Positions 25,201 to 37,150 of a DNA stretch of 64,000 bases are shown here, in pieces (the first letter of the stretch is position 1; each line of letters begins with the position of its first letter). Below the pieces are notes generated by a model that saw only the letters and a list, made by a program, of their open reading frames with translations, had not been told where the DNA came from and made no database searches. This stretch comes from Megamerina dolium (Eukaryota > Arthropoda > Insecta > Diptera > Megamerinidae). The stretch is from the NCBI GenBank assembly GCA_963854835.1, contig OY978529.1, positions 50,419,026-50,483,025 on the forward strand, in the 5' to 3' direction. The translations under genes were made by a program, and so were the position numbers.

Positions 25201-27094
25201 ATTCTGCTTACTCGTCGTAATATGACGTAAATAGTGTAACATATAGAAGCAGCAGATGAAAAGAACTCTACATTAAACCATGAATAAGGCGACTGTATGT
25301 CATTGTCAAGAAATATTACAAAGACACCGCTTGTGGTCATCATTCTGCTCATGTGTCGGTTTCAGGTATGTAGAAAGTATGGAAGTATGAACTTTGATTA
25401 AAGTGAACAGTGTATACCGTTAAGGGCAACAAAAAAAAATTTTTATAATGTCATTATTTAAATAAATTTATGGTGGCAAACAAAAAATAGTAAACGTTTG
25501 GAGAATTGAAAATTTCTCTAAAATTCTATAATGTAAGTACAATATTACAGCAAGGGTGAGTATGGAACATTACAGTTAAAAATGAAGACTCAAGCTTTTA
25601 GTAAATAACCAATCACTACTACTTTAAAAAAGTTAATTCTAATAGTGGAATGCCTCCAAAAGTGTGGCGAGATGGAACTCTTGCTCTTGCTCTAAGCTTG
25701 TAGCAAATTTCGGCAGTTCATATTTTATTTACTTTTTTTTTTGTTCGGCACTGTATAACGTAATGCTTATGCATTATTTGCTTAAAATATTACATACGTA
25801 CATGAATACATCTGCACTTACATTATTTATCGTATGGTATTTTGTAATGGCATTCTCTTGGTTTGCTGCTGACACTGAGTTGCTTTGTGAGTTCGATAAA
25901 TATGTATGCAATTATAATGAAGTAGAAGGCTTGAATTCCTTACATATCAAATGTAAATGAATATACGAGTATGATAACCATTACAGAAAGTTATACTATT
26001 ACACATACGGTATTGCTATCAAAAGTTGCGAATACGTTGCTCATATGCCTCATTAAATCATTGATGAGCAACAGGATAATTAAAATTACTATTTTCCTTG
26101 CAAATGCAATGAAATTGAACAAAATGTTCTTCTTTTTAATGGTTTGATTTCACATTAAATTGAGTAAAAACTTTCAAGTATTTCTCACTCACATTTGTAT
26201 ATTTTACAATAGTATAACTTACACACACACACACACAAAGCTCATTTTATTTATGTAACTGAATTGCTATAGCATTTAAGTTCCACCAACATTTTTATAT
26301 GTGTGAACTTGTAATGTCATTATAAAAATGTCCAAATCACGTGCCATATTGAGATTCTTGTGGTGAAAACTCAAAACTTACAAGTTTCATAGCCGTACAC
26401 TTAGCTGACTGTGGCCAGAAAGCGAAGTGGGAGAAAAGAATAAACTTTTCAATTGGATAATTAAATTTTTAAAATATAGCAAATGTTAAAGAAATAATGT
26501 GTGCCCGTCTAGATCGACTTGTATACATCCTACATCTAAAGAGAGTGCATGGAAGGATGTATTCTAGAATATGAGCAGTTTACAACAATTTTTTATAGAT
26601 TTTTTTGAAAAGGATATAATTTTAAATAATTAAAATTAACTAAAATTGTGCATTTGTATTGAAGATATATAAAATATGAATCCTCATACAAATATGATTC
26701 CAGTAATACTTAAGGGAAATAAGGGAAGTACAGCGGGGTTTAAGAAGTACTTGTTAAATATGGTTATTGTAGCTAAAATATGACATTGGTAGTAATGACG
26801 GTCCAAAGTTATACAAAATTTCGTGTTTATAATGATCCAACCAAAATTAATATACCCATATCATGAAGTGTAGGGTATAAAAACGAAGAATGAAGAAAAT
26901 GAAACTACTATTTTATTCAAAGTTCAATAAAAACAAAAATCCATATAAAGTTTTAATGATTGCGTTAAAATAACACTCTTGTGTATAAGATATAAGTCTC
27001 ATATTGCTTACAAAACTTGATATCTCTATATTTGTACTTGTATATATAAGACTATCTATGTCTCAGCCTTCTAAATGAGCTACGAAACCAAAAT
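22276..27094. other. AT-rich non-coding DNA with a 24-bp tandem duplication
   Basis: No recognised gene. A 24-bp unit (TTTTTCAGAGGTTTGACACA with AACC) is present in two full copies and one partial at about 22361-22418. Poly-A runs lie at about 24081-24096. A long plus-strand frame (22168-22686) runs antisense through the R1-like relic into AT-rich DNA and is not a gene. Short (AC)n at 26221-26236. A weak TATACCC...GGGTATA pair at about 26851-26879 resembles the ends of the 44-52 kb element. Confidence 0.45.
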
Positions 27095-27625
27095 ACTATA
27101 GTATTAAGGTGGATATATGGCCATGAAGGTCACGAGGGTAATGAAATAGCTGTTAGACTAGTAAAATGGGCGCTGAAAAGGAATTTGCAGAACACTGACT
27201 CAATAGTAGAGGACAGCGTCAAGCAAAACAGTCCCTAATCCCAAATAAAGGGATATCTAAAAAGTCACGTTTGGTAGATCTGACGTACGTATTGTTTGTG
27301 GTTATTTTACAGGCCAATGCAGCCTCAGATACCACTTAAAGAAGTTAGATCTATTTGACACTGATGTCTGCACATTCTGCAACTTAGACATCGAAAGCTT
27401 GGAGCACATTCTCTGTGAATGTCAAACTCTTGGCAGATGAAGACTAATCCACTTTGGTGATAGTACACTGCCTCCATATAAATTGTGGAATAATGAGCCC
27501 ACACAGTGCTGATATTTATTAAAAGCCTAAAAATTTAGGGTTACCCAAAGACTGCACAACAGATCAAGTCTGGTCGCAATGCATAAGGGTCTGTTAATAT
27601 AACATAAGACTATCCAAAAGGTAGG
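27095..27625 (+). pseudogene. LINE RNase H / zinc-knuckle C-terminal fragment
   Basis: The beginning translates as WIYGHEGHEGNEIAVRLV, a decayed form of the RNase H motif W-x-P-G-H-x-G-x2-G-N-E-x-A-D-x-L; the catalytic Asp is Val here. About 200 bases on, TGQCSLRYHLKKLDLFDTDV and CTFCNLDIESLEHILCEC give an intact C-x2-C-x8-H-x4-C knuckle as found at the C-terminus of several LINE clades. Frameshifts separate the two and a stop follows CQTLGR. The 3' end near 27570-27620 (GGTCGCAATGCATAAGGGTC) resembles a degenerate form of the TCACAATGGG tail motif. The SINE at 27831 lies 200 bp downstream in the same orientation. Confidence 0.8.
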
Positions 27626-27816
27626 TTCAAAACTACAATACTCTCTCTCCAACTCTTCAACTATTAGAAATAAATCTGAATATGATTGACATACCACAAT
27701 ATGGATGGTTTAGCTAATACAAATAGTGTTAAAATTGTAGGTGCAAATTAGAATCACTTTTTGAACGAAGATGCCTTATTTCTGTCCCGGTGGATATTTT
27801 AAGAATTAGAATGGCC

Positions 27817-27830
27817 ATATCTGAAGAAGT
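27817..27830 (+). repeat. Target-site duplication, left copy
   Basis: ATATCTGAAGAAGT at 27817-27830 is repeated exactly at 28258-28271. The two 14-bp copies flank the SINE and its (TA)n tail, as expected from LINE-machinery insertion. Confidence 0.9.
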
Positions 27831-28184
27831 GGGTGGGCCGTGGGTGCCGTAGCTCAGTGGTTAGTGTGTTCGCCTTCTGATCTGTAGGTCGTGGTTCAAT
27901 ACCCGGCTGATGCATAACAAATTTTATATCGAAAAGATTTTTCTTTCGAATGGTACCCACCTGTCGGCTAGCAATTGGCAATTCTTCCGACAGTAACAAC
28001 TTGCCATGAAAAAGCTTCTAAAAAGAACTCTGTGACAAAGCTCAGAAAAAGTGATGTCACAAGTGTTCTGCCGTTCGGAACCGGCTAAAATAAGTAGGTC
28101 CATTCTAATACTGTCCAAAATTTAAGACGCACAACAGTAATAGAAGAGAAGCTCGGCCAATGAGCCCTTTGGGGCTTTAAGTGC

Positions 28185-28260
<76 letters not shown>
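27831..28260 (+). mobile_element. tRNA-derived SINE with (TA)n tail
   Basis: The head is tRNA-like. TAGCTCAGTGG at 27850-27860 fits the pol III A box and GGTTCAATACC at 27893-27903 fits the B box, with the spacing of a tRNA. The sequence between them (CTTCTGATCTGTAGGTCGTG) best resembles a Lys or Arg tRNA, which I cannot settle. A body of about 260 bases follows with no open frame, ending TTTAAGTGCCACATATATA. The tail is an uninterrupted (TA)n of about 70 bases (28190-28260). A short duplication (GGTGGGCCGTGGGTGCCGTA) lies at its very 5' end. Exact 14-bp target duplications flank it, so this is a complete and fairly young insertion. Pol III transcription would start at the head. It does not code for protein and would depend on a LINE in trans. 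Confidence 0.92.
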
Positions 28261-28263
<3 letters not shown>

Positions 28264-28271
28264 GAAGAAGT
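28258..28271 (+). repeat. Target-site duplication, right copy
   Basis: Exact second copy of ATATCTGAAGAAGT, directly after the SINE's (TA)n tail. Its first bases overlap the TA tract, so the true duplication may be 10-14 bp. Confidence 0.88.
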
Positions 28272-31200
28272 TAAAACACTGCTACTGGAACGGAAATTCG
28301 TTCTCCTTCTCAGAGACTATTTTTGTTTTTGTTTAGTGAATTAACATACGGCTTGCAAAACACAACTGTATATTATCATATTTTCTTTTTAAAATGTTTT
28401 TACTCCAAAGAAACACAAAATTTAAGTTGAGTGCAAAAAAAATAGTCACAAGGCTATTATATCTACATAAAAAGAGTGCAAGATGATGGTTGAAAATGCA
28501 ATACATCTAACATGCGTAATACAATTGAATGCGTAGTGCTTCAATTTAGGTATGCAAAGAAAAAACATTTTTTTTATACATATAATACGCCCAGGATGCA
28601 CAAAGGGACTCAATAGCAAAATAATCAAATTCTAAAGTAACAAGAATACTTTCAATAAGTATAGAGGGATACTAATGTGTATAGAAATTAGTACGGGTCG
28701 GTTCACATAAAAAAAAAAATTAAAAAAAATAAAAACAAAATACAAGTTTACAATAGTCATCCCTAATTGAAAGCTGAACTTAAGAGTATCTAAACACTAT
28801 TAAACATGTTTGTTTATGTTCCAAAAATAAAAAAATTAAAAAATTAAATAAAATAAAAATAAAAAAATTAAATAAAATAAAAATAAAAAAATAGAAATAA
28901 AAAAATAAAAATAATAAAAATGCTGCTTTTCAAAAAATTTTGTTTTTGAAAAATTTTATTTAATGTATAAATAAAAAATTGACAGCTATAATTTGGATTA
29001 TATGTAAATAAAATTTATAAAAAAAAAAAAATAAATAAATTAAAACAATTTAAAACAAAAATTTTACCAGAAATTCTAAGAAAAAACCCAAAAACAATTT
29101 TGGTTGTTTTTAGCTTCAGAAAAGTTCTTCATGATGTCGAGGTGCTCAAATTGTGAGATTTGCATTTCATATTCAATATTCAACTTCACAGCGCAACTCA
29201 CTCTAATATACACATCTTTACTGACATTAATACAAATGTAAAAATATATTCAGGTGCACTAAATAGATATGTATGTGTGCATATCTGTATTCACTCGCAT
29301 ATCAAATGCAATTCATGCAACTGAAATTTTATTCCACTTGCAATGTAATCCAAAAAAAAAAAAAAAATACAAAAAAAAAAGCAAAATAAATGTGTGAAAA
29401 AGGCTACAAGCGTAAGCACTTGTCATATGTATATTCATGTACATCAACAAATATTCAGAGACACACATATATGAATGCACATATATGCACATATGGAATG
29501 TATGTAAGATTATATGATCAAATGAATGTTGTTGAAAGTCAGAATGTAAAACTGGACTTTCAGTTTTTTTTTTTTTGTATGAATATATCACCACCACACA
29601 TATGCATATGGAGTATTTGTATTCACTTTTGCTGGTTATCTTTTGTGCAAACAAACAAATACTATATACGTATATGTATGTGAATGTATACAAAAATATA
29701 ATATATACATATTATGTACGATACATACATATATACTCACCTTACATACTCATTCACTGTATATTTAGTCGTTGATAAAGAATATATTTTTACAGGAGCA
29801 ATATGAATTTTGACATTGGAATGCAAGTGTACATTCAGTATTTTTTGATGTGTGATTATTATCATTGTTCCATTGTTTAAAATTTTTCTATGGATTTTAT
29901 TTGACATGAAATGATTTTAAAGATTTCATGCATATAAAGTAAATATTTTTGAGAAATAGATTTTCAAAGAAAATCGCTTACTTAAGAAATCATTTTATAT
30001 CATTGCATGGGAACCCTGAAAATAGTTCAAGGTAAATTGTAATTGAAGCACAAAAAAAAATTCCTGTTAAAGTGACAAAAGTGATAAATATGTGAAAAAT
30101 TATTACATCATATTTTTTAAATGTTGATCGCAGGGAATTTAGTCGATTTTTTAGGGTCGATTTATATTCGTTTATCTAATGCGACTCAGTTCATGCGACG
30201 CAAATGAAGAGGAAAGCAGAATATGCAATGGCAGCACCAATTACTGAGGTGTCAGTGATATTTCTCAGGGTTTCTAACTTGAACATGGTTAAAATTGATT
30301 GTTGGTGACAGTTGTCAAATGATTAAATCACAAATAGTCGACAGCTTGTATAGGACTTTGAAAGGAAGGATAAATCTTCAGTAGTTGCAAGTAGTTATAC
30401 TAAGGGAAATTGGCTGATATCAGTTAATCTCTTCTAAAGCGTATTCTCTTCTATGATATTTTCTCCTATTCGAAGCAGAATTAATTTTTAGAGGAGTGTA
30501 AAATGGTAATTTTTTGTGATTTGTATTCACAGCTGTCATTTGTAAATGCTAAACACTGACATGTGCTCCAGAATCCAATGGCAGCATATTTTCTTCGCCC
30601 TTTATTCAATGCCATATAACTGCTTTGTTCCCACATTTTTTTTATTACGAGTAATTCTCGAATTGAATTTTTTTTTAAATCAAATACATTATTCCATTTC
30701 TTCTCCAATCTTCTCCAGTTGTTTTCAAAATTGAACAAATACATATTACATGCATTCTTCATATGTAAAATGAATTCATTAATATTGCATAGCAATGATT
30801 ATAATTAAATTAATTAACAAATGAATTTTCAATATTATTCAATAATATCAATAATAGCATTTGGTATTACCAAAAATATACGATATTTGTGTTTATACAA
30901 TGATAAATTAGCAATGTGTCACCATAGAAATGTCAAAGTCATGTATTAAATGACAATATACTCTACATACCTATACACATACAAGTAGAAGATGATTCTG
31001 ACATGTCATCGAATTGTAATTAATTTGTCATATTAATTTACTCAAACGCACATATAATTATGCATTATGTTGTGTACATATAGTATACACATTCGTATGT
31101 ATGCGTATGTGTATTCTTAAATAAATAAATATTATTGCAAGAATTTGTACGCAATTAATTAGACTATCAATCAATCGATCAATTGAGGCATGTCAATTAT

Positions 31201-31819
31201 TGGGTGTTAATATAATCTAAATGACAGTGTGGGCGTGTTAAATTGAAATTTGCTAGTCATCAATTTTGTGAAAGTGTGTATGTTATGTATGTATGTTGGA
31301 GTACGTATGCGCATGGGCATATATAAATATACACATGGGATAATGTGGAGACACATACATATGTACACATGTAAGTATGAGTATCATTATATAATAATAG
31401 AATTATATGTTGATGATGATGAAGAAGAAGATGATGATGATGATGATGATAATGATTATGATGATAATGATTATGATGATAATGATATAATTTATACGTC
31501 CCATTGTCGCTTAAGCGAAAATAGTCAATAATTTTGAATTCGATATTAATTTATGCAATATTCAACATGGGATGTGATAAATATTTTTAATGATTAAGTG
31601 TGCATTGTGTGTACGTAAATATACCTCGGCGAATTGAATTTTTTTCAACTAAGTGAAGTGATTTTTTTTTTATAAACAAAATATCAAAATTATTACAATT
31701 GATTTGTCACTTTTGACTGACACAGGTATTTTAACGAGATTTCGAAGAAGCATAGTATTCGGGGATACTAGTTGCACAGTTAAACATAAGTTGAATGTAC
31801 TCACATTCAATGTTTTCAA
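28272..31819. other. AT-rich non-coding DNA, A-rich low complexity and a GAT microsatellite
   Basis: No recognised gene. 28706-29060 is a strongly A-biased (AAAAT)n-like low-complexity block, and another A-run lies at 29350-29385. A GAT/GAA trinucleotide repeat lies at 31411-31487; its acidic translation (strings of Asp and Glu) is a repeat artefact. The interval 29400-29720 is rich in ACATATG-type dinucleotide-like sequence. Confidence 0.5.
31411..31487 (+). repeat. GAT/AAT trinucleotide microsatellite
   Basis: TGATGATGATGAAGAAGAAG followed by further GAT and GATAAT units over about 77 bases. Imperfect; likely length-polymorphic. Confidence 0.85.
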
Positions 31820-32135
31820 AAAAAGATGGAGGGAGACACCCATCTGTAGGACGGTGAAATGTGGCAATAAGAAATGCTCACGTAAATTTACTGACCAAAC
31901 ACTGTCTCATAGGACTACTGCAGAAGCTGCAGAGATGAGGAGGAACTCGACCTCGTTTCACATCTGCTGTGCAACAAACAACTCTTGGTAATTACAGCCT
32001 AAATGACTAGCAGCGGTGCTAAATGTCATTAGAAGTTTGGTCTGGCTTGATGAGGTAAAGTAGTGGGAATATTCGCGTGGTATCACAATGGGCTCCGGTC
32101 TGGCTTAGGTGCGCCCTCTCTAAACGTAATGGCCA
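31820..32135 (+). pseudogene. LINE C-terminal zinc knuckle and 3' tail
   Basis: One plus frame reads YCRSCRDEEELDLVSHLLCN at about 31916-31975, matching the C-x2-C-x(n)-H-x3/4-C knuckle at the end of LINE polyproteins of the type CRSCxDEEExETxxHLLCxC. The last Cys is replaced. Downstream, VIRSLVWLDEVK resembles the eroded final residues (FI..SGWF.E) of these proteins. The 3' untranslated tail contains GGTATCACAATGGGCTCCGG at 32079-32098 and ends in GGCCAAATAA and ATTATTATTACT. A different frame is open over 31704-31991 but is not the coding frame. Confidence 0.72.
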
Positions 32136-32773
32136 AATAACTATATTATTATTACTAAAACTATCTAATACGATTCAATTGAAGAAGAAGTTATTTATAA
32201 TAATTATTTTACATGTTACAAGATTACAGAGTCGAGCTAAATTTACTTAAATTAGTAATGCTTCGTTGAATTTCCAAATGGAATGATGTCAGAAACAAAC
32301 AAAAATAAAATACAAAAAGAAGATATGTTCTTATTCCATTTTTATTTCTAGAAATTCTTTATAATTTTCTTAATTTTTTGGTATATATTTACATAGTACA
32401 TTATACTCTATAGAAATCTCATTAACTTACATAGTTTGAATCCAACAGTGCGCATATAAATGACGCATTATCCTTGACCTGAAAAAATGTAAATAAAAGA
32501 ACAACATGAACGAATGAATGAATAAGTGAATAAATAAATAAAAGAAAGTATAAAATACATAACATATATAATATATGATATATATGTACATAAATATATA
32601 TTCGTAAATGTGAGTACTATGTATGTGATATTTCATATAAGACTATGAACTTAAAAGAGCGTAAGGCGCATATATAAAAAAATATATATAAGTAGTATGC
32701 TAATATGTAATGTATCATGATGCGGCTATTTTTTTACAATCGTCCTTTCAATTTACATACATAATTGATGTAT
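32136..32773. other. AT-rich non-coding DNA
   Basis: Nothing recognised. A (GAAT/AAAT) patch at 32510-32545 gives a repetitive open frame on the minus strand that is not a gene. Confidence 0.5.
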
Positions 32774-32927
32774 ATTAGACCCGTCCAAATTTTCTCTATA
32801 TAATTTATTAGTGCTAAAAAATTTTCTATAGCAATTAGATAACAAAATTTCACAATTTTAGCCTGTAGCGAGTAGAAAAAATTCAACACATATTGTAAAT
32901 AAAATGCATTTTTCGGACAGGTCTAAT
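32774..32927. mobile_element. Small MITE candidate (154 bp)
   Basis: ATTAGACCCGTCCAAA at the left end is matched, inverted, by TTCGGACAGGTCTAAT at the right end (14 of 16 positions pair). The interior is AT-rich with no open frame. Size and ends fit a non-autonomous terminal-inverted-repeat element. Target duplications are not clear (the flanks are TAT and GAA), so the superfamily is not assigned. Confidence 0.5.
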
Positions 32928-33774
32928 GAACCTTTGTGCACGTGTGTTTATCTCTATGTATGGATAAAGTTTACGCGTAGTGTATTTTAATGCATTTGAT
33001 GTTGTTATTTAACTGAACGAAATGAAATAAATATTTTAAATATTGAAACACATAAATCCGTATTCAGTACATGGAGCAGGAGTATATACGAGTATGTGTA
33101 CTTGCTCGAACACATATGTACTTGTAGCAATATTTATTCGTATTGTCGTTGCAACGTTAATGAAACATAAACAGTCCAGTTAATGCAAAGTTGGTGTACA
33201 ATTTAAAATCGCCATACTTTTAACGTCTCATATTTATCTTTCTTAAATAAGCCCATTCTTTACACAAATATACTCGTACATTGAATACGTAAGTGCCTGT
33301 GTGTATATGTTTTGTTGATATTGATGATCATTATATACATGTATATGAGTACAAGAGTTGCATTTAAAACATCTGCATAAATTTCATACTGATTTCATGT
33401 AATAGTTGTATACGGTCCGATGCTTTTGCATTTATAGCAGCCATTTACATTCATTCCGTCATACATTTGCTAGTATGAATGTATTGGTGTATGTTTGTGT
33501 CGAAATAAATTGCGTAATATTTCTTTTTTTTTCAATTCATTTTTGTCCTTAACGCACTAATACACATACACATACAAATTTACATATATGCGATTTTTAA
33601 CTTTCCTCCAGTAAAACGAAGATCTAGTATGATTATATACCAGATTTGTGACTGGAATAAATGACATAGTTCAATAAGTAGAGGATAAGGGATGTTTTGA
33701 TTCAGTAGTTGATTTAAAGTGCATAATTTGCAGAAACTTTCAAGTGATTCGCTTTTTACGCAACAACAATATGT
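32928..33774. other. AT-rich non-coding DNA
   Basis: Nothing recognised. It contains two TACTCGTA-family motifs (about 33086 on minus, 33271 on plus). Confidence 0.5.
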
Positions 33775-34025
33775 TAGAGATAATCGTAGTGGTAGAGTGA
33801 CGGTAATAGAACATATGATAGCAGGACGCAGGATGGTAGGTACCCAGGTTCGAATCATGGTGAATAGCAAAAAATAGGTAAATTGTAAAATAATTTAAAT
33901 GAATATATGAACGAGAATTTTCTAGTGCACTGAATGAAAATTATTGTTTGATCGGTGCCCAAGTTTAAATTGCGGCGAATAGCAAAGAATGGGTAAATTG
34001 TCAAATAATTTAATGAATATGTATA
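33775..34025 (+). repeat. tRNA-like repeat, two tandem units
   Basis: The first unit has an A-box-like TAGTGGTAGAGTG and a good B box GGTTCGAATCA (about 33850), followed by TGGTGAATAGCAAAAAATAG and GTAAATTGTAAAATAATTTAA. About 110 bases later the second half is repeated in diverged form: GTGCCCAAGTTTAAATTGCG, GCGAATAGCAAAGAATGGGT and AAATTGTCAAATAATTTAAT. The pattern is that of a dimeric tRNA-derived SINE in which the second unit has lost its A box. It does not share sequence with the SINE family at 27.8 kb. The A- and B-box spacing and acceptor arms do not fit a functional tRNA. Confidence 0.5.
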
Positions 34026-34479
34026 TATTATAATGCAATGAATTAAAATATATTGTTATTTATTTGCCTAAACGGTTCAGTCGACAAGGCCTATGACTTC
34101 GCCTTATTAAATTCGCCAGTTCTGACAAAGGAAAGTGGATTGAAGTGGAACAAGTTGCTGGTTCCTTAGAAGTAGTGAATTCAATAGTTCGGAACTAGTT
34201 TTAAAACAGCATGGGATGTATTTGATTTTTGGCGCATACAGTTTTATTGAAAAATAATTTTACTACATCAAGTAATGATTAAAGCTAATTACCGTATTTA
34301 ATGGTTTTATGAGAGAAGTATTATTATTATGTTTTTTTTTTAGTTTTATCAAAAGTAAAGAAATAAAGCTGACTTTCTGAATCACAACAAATGGCCTCAA
34401 TAAATATTTTTCTTTATTAAATCATCACTAGGTTTTTTTATTTCAATATATTCAAAGCAACAGTGCTTGAAAATAGTAC
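34026..34479. other. Non-coding DNA, slightly GC-richer patch
   Basis: 34070-34205 is richer in G and C than its surroundings (AACGGTTCAGTCGACAAGGC begins it) and may be part of the adjacent repeat or another unclassified element. No open frame of interest. Confidence 0.35.
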
Positions 34480-34625
34480 ATCTTCACTTACCTACCTTCT
34501 CTGTTAGTTTCTAATTGCGCCAGTTAGAAAAATCAAGTGCTGACTTGGTCCTTCCACACGGAGTTTCGATCTACCACCTCGTCTGCGTCTCCACCACATG
34601 ACCAGAGTCATTATTTCCGTTATGG
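34480..34625 (-). pseudogene. Possible LINE C-terminal linker fragment
   Basis: On the minus strand one frame reads WRRRRGGRSKLRVEGPSQ, resembling the basic (R)RRGRPKxRWxDxV linker found near the C-terminus of insect LINEs; an adjacent frame gives WKDQVST. The patch is GC-richer than its flanks. Only about 35 residues are visible, frames are broken and no other LINE block adjoins, so the call is tentative. Confidence 0.4.
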
Positions 34626-36968
34626 TTAATATAAAAAGGATAAGCTCTTAATTTAAATAAATATGTAAAAGGAGTAAAACCTACGAATACATTATTTTAT
34701 TTCATTAAAATGCCTGCTTCGATTTTTGTTCAATCATTGTTTGGGATCAAGTCAATGTACTGCAAAAATCTCAAATCCCTCAAATAAAATAAACATTTTA
34801 ATAAATTTGTTGTGTTCACACCAAGTTTGTATAAACAACGTCATTTGAATTTTCATTGTTATTGACACTTATTTATCAATTATTTGAAGACTTCATTTTT
34901 AATTTATAAATGCGATTACTTGGAAAACTACGTTCATAAAACGAAATGTATGCGCAACATTTAATATGCATATTTGCACAACTAAAAGGATTCTATACGA
35001 ATGAAATAATATAATTTAGACGTATAGATATCGTATTTATATATGTATTTATATTATTTTAATTACATATAATATAAACTTTTTTCTACACTACCGTTTT
35101 CTTATGAAGCTACGCATGCATTTATGTAAAGTGTTTCCAAATGAACTTTGTCCTTTCTTTAGCAAACCAAAAAAAAAAAAAAGCCAAGTACTATATGCCA
35201 TTAAAAGCATGTTAAAAATGCCCTCATTGGAAAAAAGAAGAAAAAGAAAAAACAAATTCATAATAATTATAAAATAAAGCAGAACGTGTCCTTGAGGAGG
35301 TACTTAATTTATGTATGTACCTTTTGAAAACTTTTCTATTCAGTAATTTTATTTTTTCGAGAGGGCTTTTTTCATTGCCACTTTATGGACGAGATTTTAT
35401 GCTATTTTAAACAAATATAATCAAATGAAATGCAATTTTGCCCCTTCTCTAAAACATAAATCATGGTAAAGTATTTCGTTTTTTATACGAACAAAATTTA
35501 TTTATTTTTTTTTTTCTTGCCGCTATTAACATTTTTATTTATTTGCCAATGGCATTTAAATATTTATATGAAATAAATTGTACTGTTGTACCATTATGAT
35601 ATATGGAATAATATAAAAAAAAATGGGGTGATCTTTCCTATATAATATAATTATGTAGGATGATTAGAATAGTAAATAGATTGTAGTAGCTAAAATTTAT
35701 TATTCAAATAATCATAAAAAATGCTTCTATGAACATATGTTTTTTGTTTGTAAACTTTTCACATATGCATAAGCTTTTTTTCATAATATAAACCCAATTC
35801 TAGGTGTTACTTATTTGATTGACAATTTAATTTAATGCTGTTGCCTTCTATGAGAGGTATGCCTATTCTTAATACAACTCTATATGAAATACTCAAGTAA
35901 TATTTACTTCTGTGTACATGCCTACTTGTAAACATATAGTATTATGTATTATATACACTTGCACAATAGAAAAATGTTTAAGGCCTCAACTCTATAGTTG
36001 TTATAAATATGATGTTAAACCAAGAAGATGAAAGAACCAAGCCAAGATGAAATTTTATTGATTAATTAATGTTCGATTCAATAAATTTCAATTATTTTTG
36101 GTAAGAATGTTCGAAACTCAAGCCATTAAATTAAATTAGATTTTCAATATCGAGTATGTAAGGAAAGTTTTCAAACCTCAATACTATCATGAATCTGACA
36201 ATATCAATCAGAGATACAGTCTTTATATATTTAGCTACAGAAAATCATCCATTCGTGATTGAAACGAGTCCACTGGCATTAGTGAAAAAATTTATATTTG
36301 ACAAATCTCAACATTTTCTACCGGGGACACAGAAATAATGTATATATGTACTCGTATGTGTGTGAGTTCCGGTACAAAATATTTCAAATAAAAATATTAC
36401 AAAATTGCAAATACTCATCATAATGAAGACTAAGATATAAGAAATAAACGCAAAATAGGATAGAGTATGCATGTATGGTGAGTAATGACTTGTATGTAGA
36501 AAATTTATTTTGATTGAAATATAAATCAAATTTATGAATTTTTTATGAAAATATAAACAGCAGCAATTTTGCTGCCATATACCATATGAATATGTATGTA
36601 GTATGTAGGTACAAGTAGAAATATATTGTTATTATTATTTCAACAATCTATTTACTTATTCTATTGTTGATGTTGGTGTGTGTATATTTTGGTAGACACT
36701 TCCAAAAACATATACGTTACTGTATGCGTCTATGTGTATGTGTGTGTGTGTGTGTAAATTATATTTTATTTTAAAATGTTTGCATAATATTGAAAATGAT
36801 ACTGATTGGTGCGTACTGCGTATGTATATACCATCATTATAGGGATAATTTGAAAAGTGTCAAGACATTTGTACAAGACTTGAAAAAAATAGTAATAATT
36901 TATGATAACTATTATTCCATGTTATGTAATATACAATAAATGGGTACACATTTGAAAATAAAAACTTG
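34626..36968. other. AT-rich non-coding DNA
   Basis: No recognised gene. A (TG)n run lies at about 36736-36757. Short A-runs at 35169-35182 and T-runs at 35503-35515. Open frames are short and composition-driven. Confidence 0.5.
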
Positions 36969-37150
36969 CATTGGCAACAAGATTCCCATGAAAGAGCTCT
37001 GTGACAAAGAAAATGTGCTGGCATTAGAGTGCTGCCATTCGAAATGGGCTAACAAAATTACATCTCTTTAATATTGTCTAAATTTAACACGTGCAACTAG
37101 ATTGGAAGAGATACTTGGTCAAGATTTGGGAAAAGTTACTTAGTCAAAAT
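36969..37150 (+). mobile_element. Diverged SINE fragment
   Basis: This segment aligns with the body of the 27.8-kb SINE in the same orientation: CCATGAAAGAGCTCTGTGAC and AAAG (SINE AGAACTCTGTGACAAAG), GTGCTGCCATTCGAAATGGG (SINE GTTCTGCCGTTCGGAACCGG), ATATTGTCTAAATTTAACAC (SINE ATACTGTCCAAAATTTAAGA) and GGAAGAGATACTTGGTCAA (SINE AGAAGAGAAGCTCGGCCAA). The tRNA head and the tail are missing. Divergence is high, so it is an old copy. Confidence 0.75.

Noticed and set aside
27843..27915. A functional tRNA gene
   Set aside because: The A and B boxes are present, but the acceptor and anticodon stems do not pair properly, and the unit continues into a SINE body with (TA)n tail.
29313..29693. A 126-residue minus-strand protein
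   Set aside because: Tyr/Ile/His-rich translation of alternating ACATATG sequence and poly-A runs, with a plus-strand frame of the same length in the same DNA.
31250..31531. An acidic (Asp/Glu-rich) small protein
   Set aside because: The acidic run is the translation of a GAT/GAA microsatellite.
33775..33870. A functional tRNA gene
   Set aside because: B box is good but the acceptor stem does not close and a diverged second unit follows; better seen as a tRNA-derived repeat.
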